Assembly (NCBI GenBank): GCA_031399085.1
Contig: JANNOQ010000071.1
Span: 106,080 to 170,079, forward strand
Direction of reading: 5' to 3'
Origin: R-RK-3 sp031399085
GTDB taxonomy: Bacteria; Pseudomonadota; Alphaproteobacteria; Rhizobiales; Rhodomicrobiaceae
Length of the DNA stretch: 64,000 nt
In this document: piece by piece, positions 42,914 to 50,893 of the stretch
Layout: the number at the start of each line of letters is the position of its first letter
Numbering within the stretch: the first letter of the stretch is position 1
Notes under the pieces: generated by a model
What the model was told of the DNA's origin: nothing
The model's database searches: none
What the model saw: only the letters and a program-made list of their open reading frames with translations
Translations under genes and position numbers: made by a program

Positions 42914-43603
42914 ATGAATTTCGAAGTAGCTTGCGTCGATCCGGTCACCTATGACGTAGAGTACACGGTGTTTCGTCTGCGAGGCGGAGTGGAACGGCAA
43001 CAGACGCTCTTGAACGCCGGCCAATGGTCTGGCGCAGATGAACGGTCCCGCCACGAGGCGCGCGAACGCCTGGCCGAGGACATCGTTCGCGCCGGCAACG
43101 GCGACAAAGCGGCGATGGAGAGGGTATATAAGCAAACCTCAGCGAAAATCTACGCTCTCCTTCTCGAAATGCTCACCGAGCGCGCCACCGCCGACGAGGT
43201 TTTGCAAGAGACTTATCTTGCGGTCTGGCGTGGCGCACATCGCTTTACGTCCGGCCGGGCGAGCCCGATGAGCTGGCTGATCACTATTGCACGCAACAAG
43301 GCCATCGACAGGCTGCGCAGCGAAAGACTTTCCCGCCGCAGCCGGGCGCTCGACGATCTCGCCGTCGAACCGTCCGATCCTCATCCTTCAGTGTTGATGC
43401 GGCTGGAAGCCGCTGAAGACCGCGATCGCCTGCATTGGTGCATTGACCAGCTCGAGGCGCGCCAGCGCGATGCAATAAGAACTGCGTTTTTCAGCGGCAT
43501 GACCTATGACGATCTCGCCCAGCGTGCGGAAGTGCCGCTCGGCACCATGAAAAGCTGGATCAGGCGTGGGCTGTTACGCCTGAAAGCGTGTCTCGAACCA
43601 TGA
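42914..43603 (+). CDS. ECF-family RNA polymerase sigma factor (SigK-like)
   Basis: 229 residues from the ATG at 42914. Sigma region 2 occupies about 55-120 (YALLLEMLTERATADEVLQE, then TYLAVWRGAHRFTSGRASP and SWLITIARNKAIDRLRSER) and sigma region 4 about 170-228 (QLEARQRDAIRTAFFSGMTY, LAQRAEVPLGTMKSWIRRGL). The first 50 residues have no match to the family, so the true start may lie downstream, perhaps a GTG at about 42990. It overlaps the anti-sigma gene by 4 bases (ATGA). The pairing, together with the adjacent fasciclin gene, fits the SigK/RskA group. Confidence 0.9.
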   Translation: MNFEVACVDPVTYDVEYTVFRLRGGVERQQTLLNAGQWSGADERSRHEARERLAEDIVRAGNGDKAAMERVYKQTSAKIYALLLEMLTERATADEVLQETYLAVWRGAHRFTSGRASPMSWLITIARNKAIDRLRSERLSRRSRALDDLAVEPSDPHPSVLMRLEAAEDRDRLHWCIDQLEARQRDAIRTAFFSGMTYDDLAQRAEVPLGTMKSWIRRGLLRLKACLEP

Positions 43604-44343
43604 CGCAGCAAGGCGATTACGATAATGAGGATGAAGCGAATGCTCTGCGCCCGGCGGAGTACGCGCTTGGCGTTCTGAGTCCCGCGGAGGAGCAACGCCT
43701 TCGGGAAGCCGCGGCCCGAGACCCCGTGCTTCGCGCGCAGATTGCGGCTTGGGAGCAAAACCTTGCGCGGATCGCTGACAACCTGCCGGGCGTGCCGCCG
43801 CCTGAAAGAATATGGCGCGGGATCGATCAGGCGATGTCGTCTGAGAGCCAGGCCAGAGCGTCCGCGTCACGGGCGCCAGCTCGCTCGCTCTGGGACAATG
43901 CCGCCTTCTGGCGCGGAGTGTCGTTTGCCAGTCTCGCCACGGCGGCGGCTGCCTGCCTGGTTGCAGTGCTGCCGCTCCTGCGGCCGGAGCTGCCTCCTCC
44001 AGCGCAGAACCGGCTCGTCGCCGCGCTCTCGGCCGCTGAGGGCCCGGCAAGTTTCGTTGCGACTTACGATCCGCTGCACAATCAGATATTGATCGTGCCC
44101 GCCTCAATGCTGAAGGAGCCGGAACGGGTTCCAGAACTATGGCTGGTCACGCGAGACAAGCGTGTCATCTCGCTCGGTGTCGTCAGTCCGGAACAGCCGC
44201 GCGCCGTCGCCATCCCGCCACATCTGGTGGCCGAAACGGGCGTCGGGGCCGCGCTGGTCATTACGCTGGAACCGCCCGGCGGGGCGCCAGGAGGCGTCGC
44301 AACCGGCCCGGCGATCGCTAAGGGCGATCTCTCGCCGATTTGA
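43600..44343 (+). CDS. Anti-sigma factor (RskA family)
   Basis: 247 residues from the ATG at 43600 (ATGA overlap with the sigma gene). An N-terminal cytoplasmic anti-sigma region (LRPAEYALGVLSPAEEQRLR, then WEQNLARIADNLPGVPPPER) is followed by one membrane helix near 108-130 (FASLATAAAACLVAVLPLL) and a periplasmic domain with FVATYDPLHNQILIVPASML and PELWLVTRDKRVISLGVVSP. This arrangement is the RskA/ChrR-C type; there is no HX3CX2C zinc motif. Release of the sigma factor by regulated proteolysis is known for the family and inferred here. Confidence 0.87.
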   Translation: MTQQGDYDNEDEANALRPAEYALGVLSPAEEQRLREAAARDPVLRAQIAAWEQNLARIADNLPGVPPPERIWRGIDQAMSSESQARASASRAPARSLWDNAAFWRGVSFASLATAAAACLVAVLPLLRPELPPPAQNRLVAALSAAEGPASFVATYDPLHNQILIVPASMLKEPERVPELWLVTRDKRVISLGVVSPEQPRAVAIPPHLVAETGVGAALVITLEPPGGAPGGVATGPAIAKGDLSPI

Positions 44344-44379
44344 CGGCTCCACTTAGGAAACCCTTGCGCACATCCGCGA

Positions 44380-44779
44380 CCCGTCCACCGATGATCGATG
44401 CTGGCATCAGTTCGTCGGATCGCTCAGCTTGTTTTTCATCCTAGGCCATGTCGGGATAGCGATTGCCACGAGCCTGGCGGCGTGGACCTACGCGGTGCTG
44501 CTCGGCGTCACGCTGGTGCGCCTGGGGCATTTCGAGCCGGATACGGCGCTGAAGCGGCGCGGGGTGCTGATTACGGTGGCGAGTGGGGCGATGGCGTTGG
44601 CCTTATGGGACGCGTCGGTGCCGCTGGAGCAGTACTTTGCGCCCGGCAACGGGATCGTGGTGCAACTGCTGGCGCTCGGCGCGCTGATCGCGGGTGGAGG
44701 GATGGTGTATCTGGCGATGGCGCAGGAGACCGGCGCAGCGAATTACCGGGCGCTTTGGCGTTCGATGGCGCAGGGTTAG
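44380..44779 (+). pseudogene. Duplicated 3' end of murJ (C-terminal 116 codons and stop)
   Basis: From 44416 to the TAG at 44779 this aligns without gaps to 40172-40535 of murJ. I count about 101 of 116 residues identical (for example LGHVGIAIATSLAAWTYAVL and QLLALGALIAGGGMVYLAMA). Synonymous differences (about 34 codons) exceed amino-acid changes (about 15), so this was a coding sequence under selection for most of its divergence. Upstream, 44380-44415 matches murJ at about 40120 with a small deletion. There is no start or upstream part, so it cannot make MurJ. Confidence 0.88.
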
Positions 44780-45019
44780 GTAAGGAGTGCGTAACTATGC
44801 GAGACACATTGCAACGTGCCTTAAATTGCAACGATGCCAAGACACCCGATTTGAGTCTGACAGGACCCAACCCCTGGATGACACATCGTGGTCGGCAAGT
44901 CCTAGCGCCGGTTACAGGATTGTTATGTCAACGCACTCAATTGTGACTTCGCTATGATTCAAACGACCAATAAAGTGAATCGTAAAGGCTATTTATAAGT
45001 TCGTAATGAATTTTTAGCG

Positions 45020-45484
45020 ATGGCAGCGTTGATGTCAAACACCGCTACGCACAAGGCAGAGGCAGTGTTGCTAAGCCTTCCCAAGGCGTTCCTCGCCGGG
45101 GCACTTGCCGTGCTCGTATTCCAACTCGGACTCGCCGCGATGCTGACTCTAGCCGGTCTCGCGCCGTTTCCGATATATCCGATGACTCCAGTGCCACCGT
45201 TTGGCGTGCCGCAAAGTCTGAACTGGGCCTTCTGGGGCGGTCTCTGGGGTCTCGTTTTGTTTTTTGTGCTGCGAGGCCGCGATGGCGTCGGCTACTGGCT
45301 GACGGCCATACTGTTCGGCGCCATCGTTGTATCGGCGGTCTTGTTCTTTGTTGTGCTTCCGCTCAAAGGCCAGCCGGTCGCTTTTGGCTACGACATGAAG
45401 CTCTGGTCCCTCGTCGGCTCGCTCCACGCCGCATTCGGCCTTGGCTTTGCGGTTTTCATGCGCTTGTTGGCGGGCAAGTTTTAG
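45020..45484 (+). CDS. Hypothetical four-helix membrane protein
   Basis: 154 residues (an ATG at 45032 is an alternative start). Four hydrophobic segments: KAFLAGALAVLVFQLGLAAM, NWAFWGGLWGLVLFFVLRG, YWLTAILFGAIVVSAVLFFV and SLVGSLHAAFGLGFAVFMRL. Between helices 1 and 2 is a Pro-rich loop (PFPIYPMTPVPPFGVPQSLN). I do not recognise the family. It lies alone in the right part of the murJ-trpS insertion; the 240 bases before it hold no gene. Confidence 0.62.
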   Translation: MAALMSNTATHKAEAVLLSLPKAFLAGALAVLVFQLGLAAMLTLAGLAPFPIYPMTPVPPFGVPQSLNWAFWGGLWGLVLFFVLRGRDGVGYWLTAILFGAIVVSAVLFFVVLPLKGQPVAFGYDMKLWSLVGSLHAAFGLGFAVFMRLLAGKF

Positions 45485-45608
45485 ATCGGCTCGAACGGCA
45501 AACCCTGACGCGGATAGACTCGGATGTGGACATCACGGGCCGAGCAAATCAAAGCACGCCTCGTTGGGCTCGTTCATTCTGGCGTGCTGAAGATGCTTGC
45601 GACGCTGT

Positions 45609-45959
45609 TCACGCGAGTTCCTCCTGCCAGTGTGGAAATGTTACATAGGCGGTGACGGCCCCCTGTTGATCCGAGCGGATGGTGACCGACTCGCCCTTAG
45701 GCATATAGACGATCTCGCCCGGTCCAGCGGTGACAGCACTGGCGCCGGTGGAGACCGACAGCCGCCCCTCAATGATCACCATAACGTCGTCAACGGCGAG
45801 CGTCACTTCGATGCTCTCGTTGGGACCGTAACGCCCGAAGCCGATGGTGATCGGACCACCGTGGCGCTGGTCGATCACATTTCCAACGAACACCTCCCCA
45901 TCCTGCCCGGGCGAGCGCTCGAACGATGCGTCGGCGATTGCGAACTTGCTAACTATCAT
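45609..45959 (-). CDS. Small cupin-domain protein
   Basis: 116 residues from the ATG at 45959, with GGAAGG ten bases upstream; a longer reading with a hydrophobic leader (start 46022) is less likely. The chain shows a single conserved beta-barrel: SIEVTLAVDDVMVIIEGRLS, the turn GASAVTAGPGEIVYMPKGES, and the last strand VTAYVTFPHW. It resembles EutQ-like or sugar-binding cupins. Of the classical metal ligands, only part of the second motif is seen. Role unknown. Encoded on the minus strand between two plus-strand genes. Confidence 0.68.
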   Translation of the reverse strand: MIVSKFAIADASFERSPGQDGEVFVGNVIDQRHGGPITIGFGRYGPNESIEVTLAVDDVMVIIEGRLSVSTGASAVTAGPGEIVYMPKGESVTIRSDQQGAVTAYVTFPHWQEELA

Positions 45960-46200
45960 GGAAATCCTTCCATCTTGCGCCAAGAGACTGGTGAGCGTGG
46001 CGACGATCAACGCCTTAAGCATGTGCTTGGTTCAACGGTCGCTCGGCGCTGCTATTTTTGAAAGCTTATCGAATTCGGAGGCAGCCTCTGGCATCCAATC
46101 CGTTAGATGGCCATAAAGTCTGCGCAGTTCTCCCGCCCTGCGCTACGAAACCCTTGCGCCCTTCCACAACCCGCGCGATAAGCCGCCCCGGAGGCTCCTC

Positions 46201-47235
46201 ATGAAACTCGAAAAGCGCGTATTCTCCGGCGTCCAGCCGACCGGCAATCTGCATCTGGGCAATTATCTCGGCGCCATCGTCAATTTCGTCGAGTTGCAGA
46301 AGGAAGCGCCCTGCCTGTTCTGCGTCGTGGACATGCACGCCATCACGCAGTGGCAGGACCCGGATGAGTTGCGCCGCAGCACCCGCGAGGTGACGGCCGC
46401 TTTCATCGCCGCCGGGATCGACGCGGAAAAGCATGTGATTTTCAACCAGAGCCAGGTCTCGGGCCATGCCGAGCTGGCCTGGGTGCTCAACTGCGTCGCC
46501 CGCATGGGCTGGCTCAGCCGGATGACGCAGTTCAAGGAGAAGGCCGGCAAGGACCGCGAGAACGCCTCGGTGGGCCTGTTCGCCTATCCGTGCCTGATGG
46601 CCGCCGACATTCTGCTCTATCGCGCCACCCATGTCCCCGTCGGCGACGATCAGAAGCAGCATCTGGAGCTGGCCCGCGACATCGCGCAGAAATTCAACAA
46701 TGATTTCGCCGATTACTGCGCCCGCGCGGGCTTTCCGGACGGATTTTTCCCGCTGCCCGAGCCGCTGATTTCCGGTCCGGCGACGCGCATCATGTCGCTG
46801 CGGGACGGCACGAAGAAGATGAGCAAATCCGACCCTTCGGATCAATCGCGGATCAATCTGACCGATAGCCCCGACGACATCGCCAAGAAGATCAAAAAGG
46901 CCAAGACTGACCCGGAGCCATTGCCCTCCGAAACGGAGGGGCTGAAGGATCGCCCCGAGGCCGACAATCTCATCGGCATTTACGCGGCGCTGATGCGATC
47001 AGACAAGGAAACGGTTTTGCGGGAGTTCGGCGGCGCGCAGTTCTCCAAATTCAAAGCCGCGCTGGTCGACCTCGCCGTTGAAAAGCTCGGACCGATTGGC
47101 GCCAATATGAATCGCATCTCGCAGGATCGGACCTATATTGATGGGGTGCTGCAAAGCGGAGCCGAGCGCGCGCGTGATATCGCATCCGTCAATTTGCGCC
47201 ACGTGAAAGACATTGTAGGCTTTCTGCGGAGCTGA
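46201..47235 (+). CDS. trpS: Tryptophanyl-tRNA synthetase
   Basis: 344 residues. Class I aminoacyl-tRNA synthetase. The HIGH-like motif is GNLHLGNYLG at residues 16-25 and the KMSKS motif is KKMSKSDPSD near 203. Other family segments include LYRATHVPVGDDQKQHLELA and IMSLRDGTKKMSKSD. Rhizobiales usually have trpS next to murJ; here the 5.6-kb insertion intervenes. The universal stress gene follows 32 bases after it. Confidence 0.97.
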   Translation: MKLEKRVFSGVQPTGNLHLGNYLGAIVNFVELQKEAPCLFCVVDMHAITQWQDPDELRRSTREVTAAFIAAGIDAEKHVIFNQSQVSGHAELAWVLNCVARMGWLSRMTQFKEKAGKDRENASVGLFAYPCLMAADILLYRATHVPVGDDQKQHLELARDIAQKFNNDFADYCARAGFPDGFFPLPEPLISGPATRIMSLRDGTKKMSKSDPSDQSRINLTDSPDDIAKKIKKAKTDPEPLPSETEGLKDRPEADNLIGIYAALMRSDKETVLREFGGAQFSKFKAALVDLAVEKLGPIGANMNRISQDRTYIDGVLQSGAERARDIASVNLRHVKDIVGFLRS

Positions 47236-47267
47236 CGTGATTCGCCGCCAAATGTGAGAGCCAGTTG

Positions 47268-47777
47268 ATGCCGGACCGCCAAATTCGGACAATCTTTCAG
47301 GAAGGGCACCGCCGCAAATTCCTGGTGGTCGTCGACGAGGCGCCGGAGGTGGAGGCGGCGCTGGCCTACGCCGTGCGCAGAGCCAGGCGCACGCATGGCG
47401 GGTTGGCGCTTCTATTTGTGATCGAGCCGCCGGACTTTCAGCATTGGATCGGGGTGGAAGAGGCTTACCGTGAAGAGGCGTACGCCAAGGCCAAGGCGGT
47501 GTTCCGGCTTTATGCCCGCAAGATCAAGCTTTGGGGCTATGACGATATCGAGCCCGAGGAGATCGTGCGGGAAGGCACGACGGCCGAGCAGATCAAGGAA
47601 TTGATCGAGGCGGACCCCGACATGGGCGTTCTCGTGCTGGGCGCGTCGGTGAATGTGGAAGGTCCGGGGCCGCTGGTTGCCTCGCTTGCAAGCGGCAAGA
47701 ACGCGGGCAGCTTTCCCATTCCGATCACGGTGGTGCCCGGAGGTCTCACGCTGGAGGAGATAGAGGCGCTGGCTTAA
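47268..47777 (+). CDS. Universal stress protein (UspA family)
   Basis: 169 residues from the ATG at 47268. A single Usp domain: KFLVVVDEAPEVEAALAYAV at the N-terminus, a helix EEAYREEAYAKAKAVFRLYA, VREGTTAEQIKELIEADPDM, and the C-terminal VLVLGASVN in place of the G-2X-G-9X-G-S/T ATP loop. The loop looks altered (ASVNVEGPGPLVASLASG), so nucleotide binding is uncertain. It is placed trpS-usp-nifU as in many alphaproteobacteria. Confidence 0.9.
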   Translation: MPDRQIRTIFQEGHRRKFLVVVDEAPEVEAALAYAVRRARRTHGGLALLFVIEPPDFQHWIGVEEAYREEAYAKAKAVFRLYARKIKLWGYDDIEPEEIVREGTTAEQIKELIEADPDMGVLVLGASVNVEGPGPLVASLASGKNAGSFPIPITVVPGGLTLEEIEALA

Positions 47778-47904
47778 ACGCGACCAATCTTACGGCGCAA
47801 CGGCTCTTGAAGTTTTCGGCGGTCCGCCCTTACTATGACAGTAGAATTATTCTAAACTGCCGACTGAAAAGCGATCTGCGCTGCGACCGGCATATGAGGC
47901 AACC

Positions 47905-48474
47905 ATGTTCATTCAGACCGAAGCCACACCCAACCCGGCAACGCTCAAATTCATTCCGGGGAGCGAAGTCCTCCCGAACGGGACGCGCGAGTTCCGCGAC
48001 CGCGACACCGCGGAGAAGGCCTCGCCGCTGGCGACGCGCCTTTTCGACGTTGAAGGCGTCACGGGCGTGTTCCTCGGCAGCGACTTCATATCCGTGACTA
48101 AGAGCGGCGGCGAATGGCAGCATTTGAAGCCGGCCCTGCTTGGCGCTATCATGGAGCATTATCTGTCGGGCGCCCCAGTTGTCACCGACACGCCTGAAGG
48201 CGACGGTCACAATGCGGGCGAACATGCCGGCGAGGCGGGTGAGATCGTCCAGACGATCAAGGAATTGCTGGACACGCGCGTCCGCCCGGCCGTGGCGCAG
48301 GATGGCGGCGACATCGTCTTTCACCGCTATGAGGATGGCGTCGTCTATTTGCATATGCGCGGCGCTTGCTCAGGCTGCCCGTCCTCGACGGCGACCTTGC
48401 GGCACGGCATCGAAAATCTCCTGCGCCATTTCATCCCGGAAGTGCAGGAAGTCCGCGCCGTAGCGGCGGACTGA
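47905..48474 (+). CDS. NifU-family Fe-S cluster scaffold (Nfu type)
   Basis: 189 residues. The N-terminal Nfu domain begins MFIQTEATPNPATLKFIPG and is followed by a linker rich in Gly/Glu (about 90-110). The C-terminal NifU domain has the cluster-binding CXXC in HMRGACSGCPSSTATLRHGI, plus DGGDIVFHRYEDGVVYLH. It holds or transfers Fe-S clusters to apo-proteins. Next to the trpS and usp genes; the nitroreductase gene follows 17 bases later. Confidence 0.95.
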   Translation: MFIQTEATPNPATLKFIPGSEVLPNGTREFRDRDTAEKASPLATRLFDVEGVTGVFLGSDFISVTKSGGEWQHLKPALLGAIMEHYLSGAPVVTDTPEGDGHNAGEHAGEAGEIVQTIKELLDTRVRPAVAQDGGDIVFHRYEDGVVYLHMRGACSGCPSSTATLRHGIENLLRHFIPEVQEVRAVAAD

Positions 48475-48491
48475 AACCAGACAAGGTGGTC

Positions 48492-49085
48492 ATGGCCGAA
48501 CCGATTGCGAGCGATGCGCTCGACCAGATCTTTATGTTGGCGCGCACGCATAACGCTTGGCTGGACAAGCCGATCGAGGAAGCACAGCTCCAGCGCATTA
48601 TCGAGATCATGGAGATCGGTCCGACAAGCGCCAATATATTGCCCGCGCGCATCGTTTTCGTTCGCTCGGCGGAGGCGAAGAAGCGCCTTGAGCCGCTGCT
48701 CGACGAGGGCAACCGCGCCAAGACCATGCAAGCGCCTGTGTGCGCGATCATCGGCTACGATTTGAAATTCTACGAAAAACTGGCGAAGACTTTTCCGCAT
48801 AATCCTGCCGCGAGAAGCTGGTTCGAGGGCAAGGAAGCCAAAATCCTGGACGCCGCTTTCCGCAATAGTTCGTTGCAAGGCGCCTATTTCATCATTGCCG
48901 CGCGCGCCATTGGCCTCGATACCGGGCCGATGTCAGGCTTTGACAATGCGGGCGTGGACCGAGAATTCTTTCCGGGCGGGCAGGTAAAGTCGAATTTCCT
49001 CTGCGCGCTCGGCCATGGCGATCCCTCGGCGCTTTTTCCCCGCTCCCCGCGCCTGGACTTCGACGAAGTGGCCGAAATCATCTAG
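48492..49085 (+). CDS. Nitroreductase-family NAD(P)H dehydrogenase (RutE/HadB-like)
   Basis: 197 residues from the ATG at 48492. FMN-dependent nitroreductase fold: SANILPARIVFVRSAEAKKR, a SSLQGAYFIIAARAIGLDTG segment and PMSGFDNAGVDREFFPGGQV, closely matching RutE/YdfN-type malonic semialdehyde reductases and putative NADH dehydrogenase/NAD(P)H nitroreductases. No pyrimidine-degradation (rut) partners are nearby, so the substrate is left open. It lies between the nifU-type gene and tsaB. Confidence 0.85.
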   Translation: MAEPIASDALDQIFMLARTHNAWLDKPIEEAQLQRIIEIMEIGPTSANILPARIVFVRSAEAKKRLEPLLDEGNRAKTMQAPVCAIIGYDLKFYEKLAKTFPHNPAARSWFEGKEAKILDAAFRNSSLQGAYFIIAARAIGLDTGPMSGFDNAGVDREFFPGGQVKSNFLCALGHGDPSALFPRSPRLDFDEVAEII

Positions 49086-49128
49086 GGTGCGGCGCATTGA
49101 CCGTTCACAATCATTCGGCCTGTTGCGC

Positions 49129-49824
49129 ATGACGATATTGGCGATTGATACGAGCATGGCTGCATGTTCCGTGGCGGTCATGCTGCCCGGTTCGTCGCGT
49201 CTCATTCAACGTTTCGCGCCGATGGATCGCGGTCATGCGGAGGCGTTATTCCCGATGATCAGTGCGGTCATGAACGAGGCGGGATGCGATTTCGACGCGC
49301 TCGAGCGGATCGGCGTGACGATCGGCCCTGGCAGTTTCACTGGCGTCCGCGTCGGCGTGGCCGCGGCGCGAGCGCTGGCGCTTGCGGCCGGTGTACCGGC
49401 TGTCGGCGTGACCAGCCTTGAAGTGATGGCCCGCGGGTGTGTGCTGCGGCTCGGCGAAGTCGAAAGGTCGGATGGCTTGGCTATTGCTAATGACGCCAGA
49501 CGCGGCGAGCTTTACATTCAGCATTTCAACAGCGAAGGCAAGCCGCTCTCCAAACCGCAGATCGTGGCGCTCTCGGACTTGGCGATGAACCTGCCGCCAA
49601 ACATTAGTCTTGTCGCGGGCAGCGGCGCAGTTGCGGTCGCATTAGAGGCGAGACGCCTTGGCCGGGACCTGCGCACGGCCTTACCCGATCTTCTGCCCGA
49701 AGCGGGGGACCTTGCCCTGATTGTGTCGGAGCGGACACCGGACAGCCGTCCCCCCGCGCCGCTGTATTTGCGCCCGCCCGATGCCAAGCAGCAAACGGAT
49801 AAGAGCCTTGCCCGAGCCGGATAA
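49129..49824 (+). CDS. tsaB: tRNA threonylcarbamoyladenosine biosynthesis protein TsaB
   Basis: 231 residues from the ATG at 49129. ASKHA-fold partner of TsaD needed for t6A37 of tRNAs. The N-terminus MTILAIDTSMAACSVAVM and the signature TIGPGSFTGVRVGVAAARAL are diagnostic; NDARRGELYIQHF is also typical. It overlaps the downstream acetyltransferase gene, as is usual for tsaB-rimI in alphaproteobacteria. Confidence 0.95.
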   Translation: MTILAIDTSMAACSVAVMLPGSSRLIQRFAPMDRGHAEALFPMISAVMNEAGCDFDALERIGVTIGPGSFTGVRVGVAAARALALAAGVPAVGVTSLEVMARGCVLRLGEVERSDGLAIANDARRGELYIQHFNSEGKPLSKPQIVALSDLAMNLPPNISLVAGSGAVAVALEARRLGRDLRTALPDLLPEAGDLALIVSERTPDSRPPAPLYLRPPDAKQQTDKSLARAG

Positions 49825-50299
49825 TGGCGAAGCGCTCGCGCTCTTGCAGTTCACCCCCGAACACGCCGACGCCGTGGCGCAGCTCCACGCTCGCTGTTTC
49901 CCGCAATCCTGGAGCGCCGCCGATTTCCGCCGGTTTGCGTCGCTGGCAGCCTATCCGGGCGTCACCGCGTGGCTGGGCGAGCGGCTTGCCGGTTTCGCCG
50001 TCCTGAGCGTTGTGGAGCCCGAGGCGGAAATTCTCACCCTTGGCGTCGACCAAGGGCTACGGCGGCGAAAGATCGCGTCCGCAATGCTAGCGCGGTTAAT
50101 CGACGATGCGGCCGGGCAAGGTGCCGAGACGCTGTTCCTTGACGTCGGCGTCCGCAATACCGCCGCCCGGCGCCTCTATGCCAATCTTGGCTTTGCTGAA
50201 ACCGGACGCCGCGCGGGCTATTATCAGACAGCCGACGGACTGGAGGACGCCATCATCATGACGGTCTCGCTCCGCGCCCTGCACCCGCCGGCTCGATAG
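49781..50299 (+). CDS. rimI: Ribosomal protein S18 alanine N-acetyltransferase (RimI-type GNAT)
   Basis: 172 residues from the ATG at 49781, overlapping tsaB by 44 bases; a TTG at 49808 gives a shorter form and cannot be excluded. GNAT fold: FTPEHADAVAQLHARCFPQS, the acetyl-CoA loop QGLRRRKIASAMLARLIDDA (motif A, Q/RxxGxG/A-like), FLDVGVRNTAARRLYANLGF and the C-terminal TGRRAGYYQTADGLEDAIIM. The tsaB-rimI-fur order is common in Rhizobiales, which supports the name RimI over a generic GNAT. Confidence 0.88.
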   Translation: MPSSKRIRALPEPDNGEALALLQFTPEHADAVAQLHARCFPQSWSAADFRRFASLAAYPGVTAWLGERLAGFAVLSVVEPEAEILTLGVDQGLRRRKIASAMLARLIDDAAGQGAETLFLDVGVRNTAARRLYANLGFAETGRRAGYYQTADGLEDAIIMTVSLRALHPPAR

Positions 50300-50423
50300 A
50301 CCGCATACGCTGCGACGCGCCGCGCCTGACGGTCCCGCGAATTGCGAGGAAAAATTCGTCAGCCGCCCCGCCCGCTGGACATGGCTTGAGAAGCAACATA
50401 TCGTCGCCGGAAGTCGAACACCG

Positions 50424-50873
50424 ATGCGCCCATTCGCCATGGCGAAACTTAAAGATCAGCTGTCAAAAATCGAGGCGCTTTGTGCCGAAAAGGGCATGCG
50501 CATGACCGTGCAGCGCGCGGTGATCGCGCGCGTGCTGTCCGTCGCGACCGACCATCCCGACGTTGAGGAAGTGTACCGCCGCGCAAATCAGGTCGACAGC
50601 CGGATTTCCCTGTCAACCGTCTACCGTACCGTGCGGCTATTGGAGAATGCGGGCATCATCGACCGCCACGATTTCGGCGATGGCGGCCGGGCGCGCTACG
50701 AGCGGGTCAAGAGCGAGCACCACGACCATCTGATCGACACGGAAAGCGGCACGGTGATCGAATTCAAGAATGAGGAAATCGAAAAGCTCCAGGAGCGCGT
50801 GGCGCGCGAATTGGGGTATGAGCTGGTCGGGCATAGGCTGGAGCTTTACGGGCGGCCTTTGCGGAAGAATTGA
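50424..50873 (+). CDS. fur: Fur-family metal-responsive transcriptional regulator (Fur/Mur)
   Basis: 149 residues (an ATG at 50439 is an alternative start). DNA-binding winged helix at about 30-90: RMTVQRAVIARVLSVATDHP, ISLSTVYRTVRLLENAGII and DRHDFGDGGRARYE. The metal-binding region has SEHHDHLIDTESGTVIEF, with the conserved His cluster, but no CXXC structural zinc site near the C-terminus, as in alphaproteobacterial Fur/Mur, which often responds to manganese. Whether it senses iron or manganese cannot be read from sequence. Confidence 0.9.
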   Translation: MRPFAMAKLKDQLSKIEALCAEKGMRMTVQRAVIARVLSVATDHPDVEEVYRRANQVDSRISLSTVYRTVRLLENAGIIDRHDFGDGGRARYERVKSEHHDHLIDTESGTVIEFKNEEIEKLQERVARELGYELVGHRLELYGRPLRKN

Positions 50874-50893
50874 TCAACTTTGGACGCGCCGCT

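Noticed and set aside
47905..48474. Possible NifU/Nfu gene as a nitrogen-fixation marker
   Set aside because: The Nfu-type scaffold is general housekeeping; no nif genes are in the window, so nitrogen fixation is not inferred.
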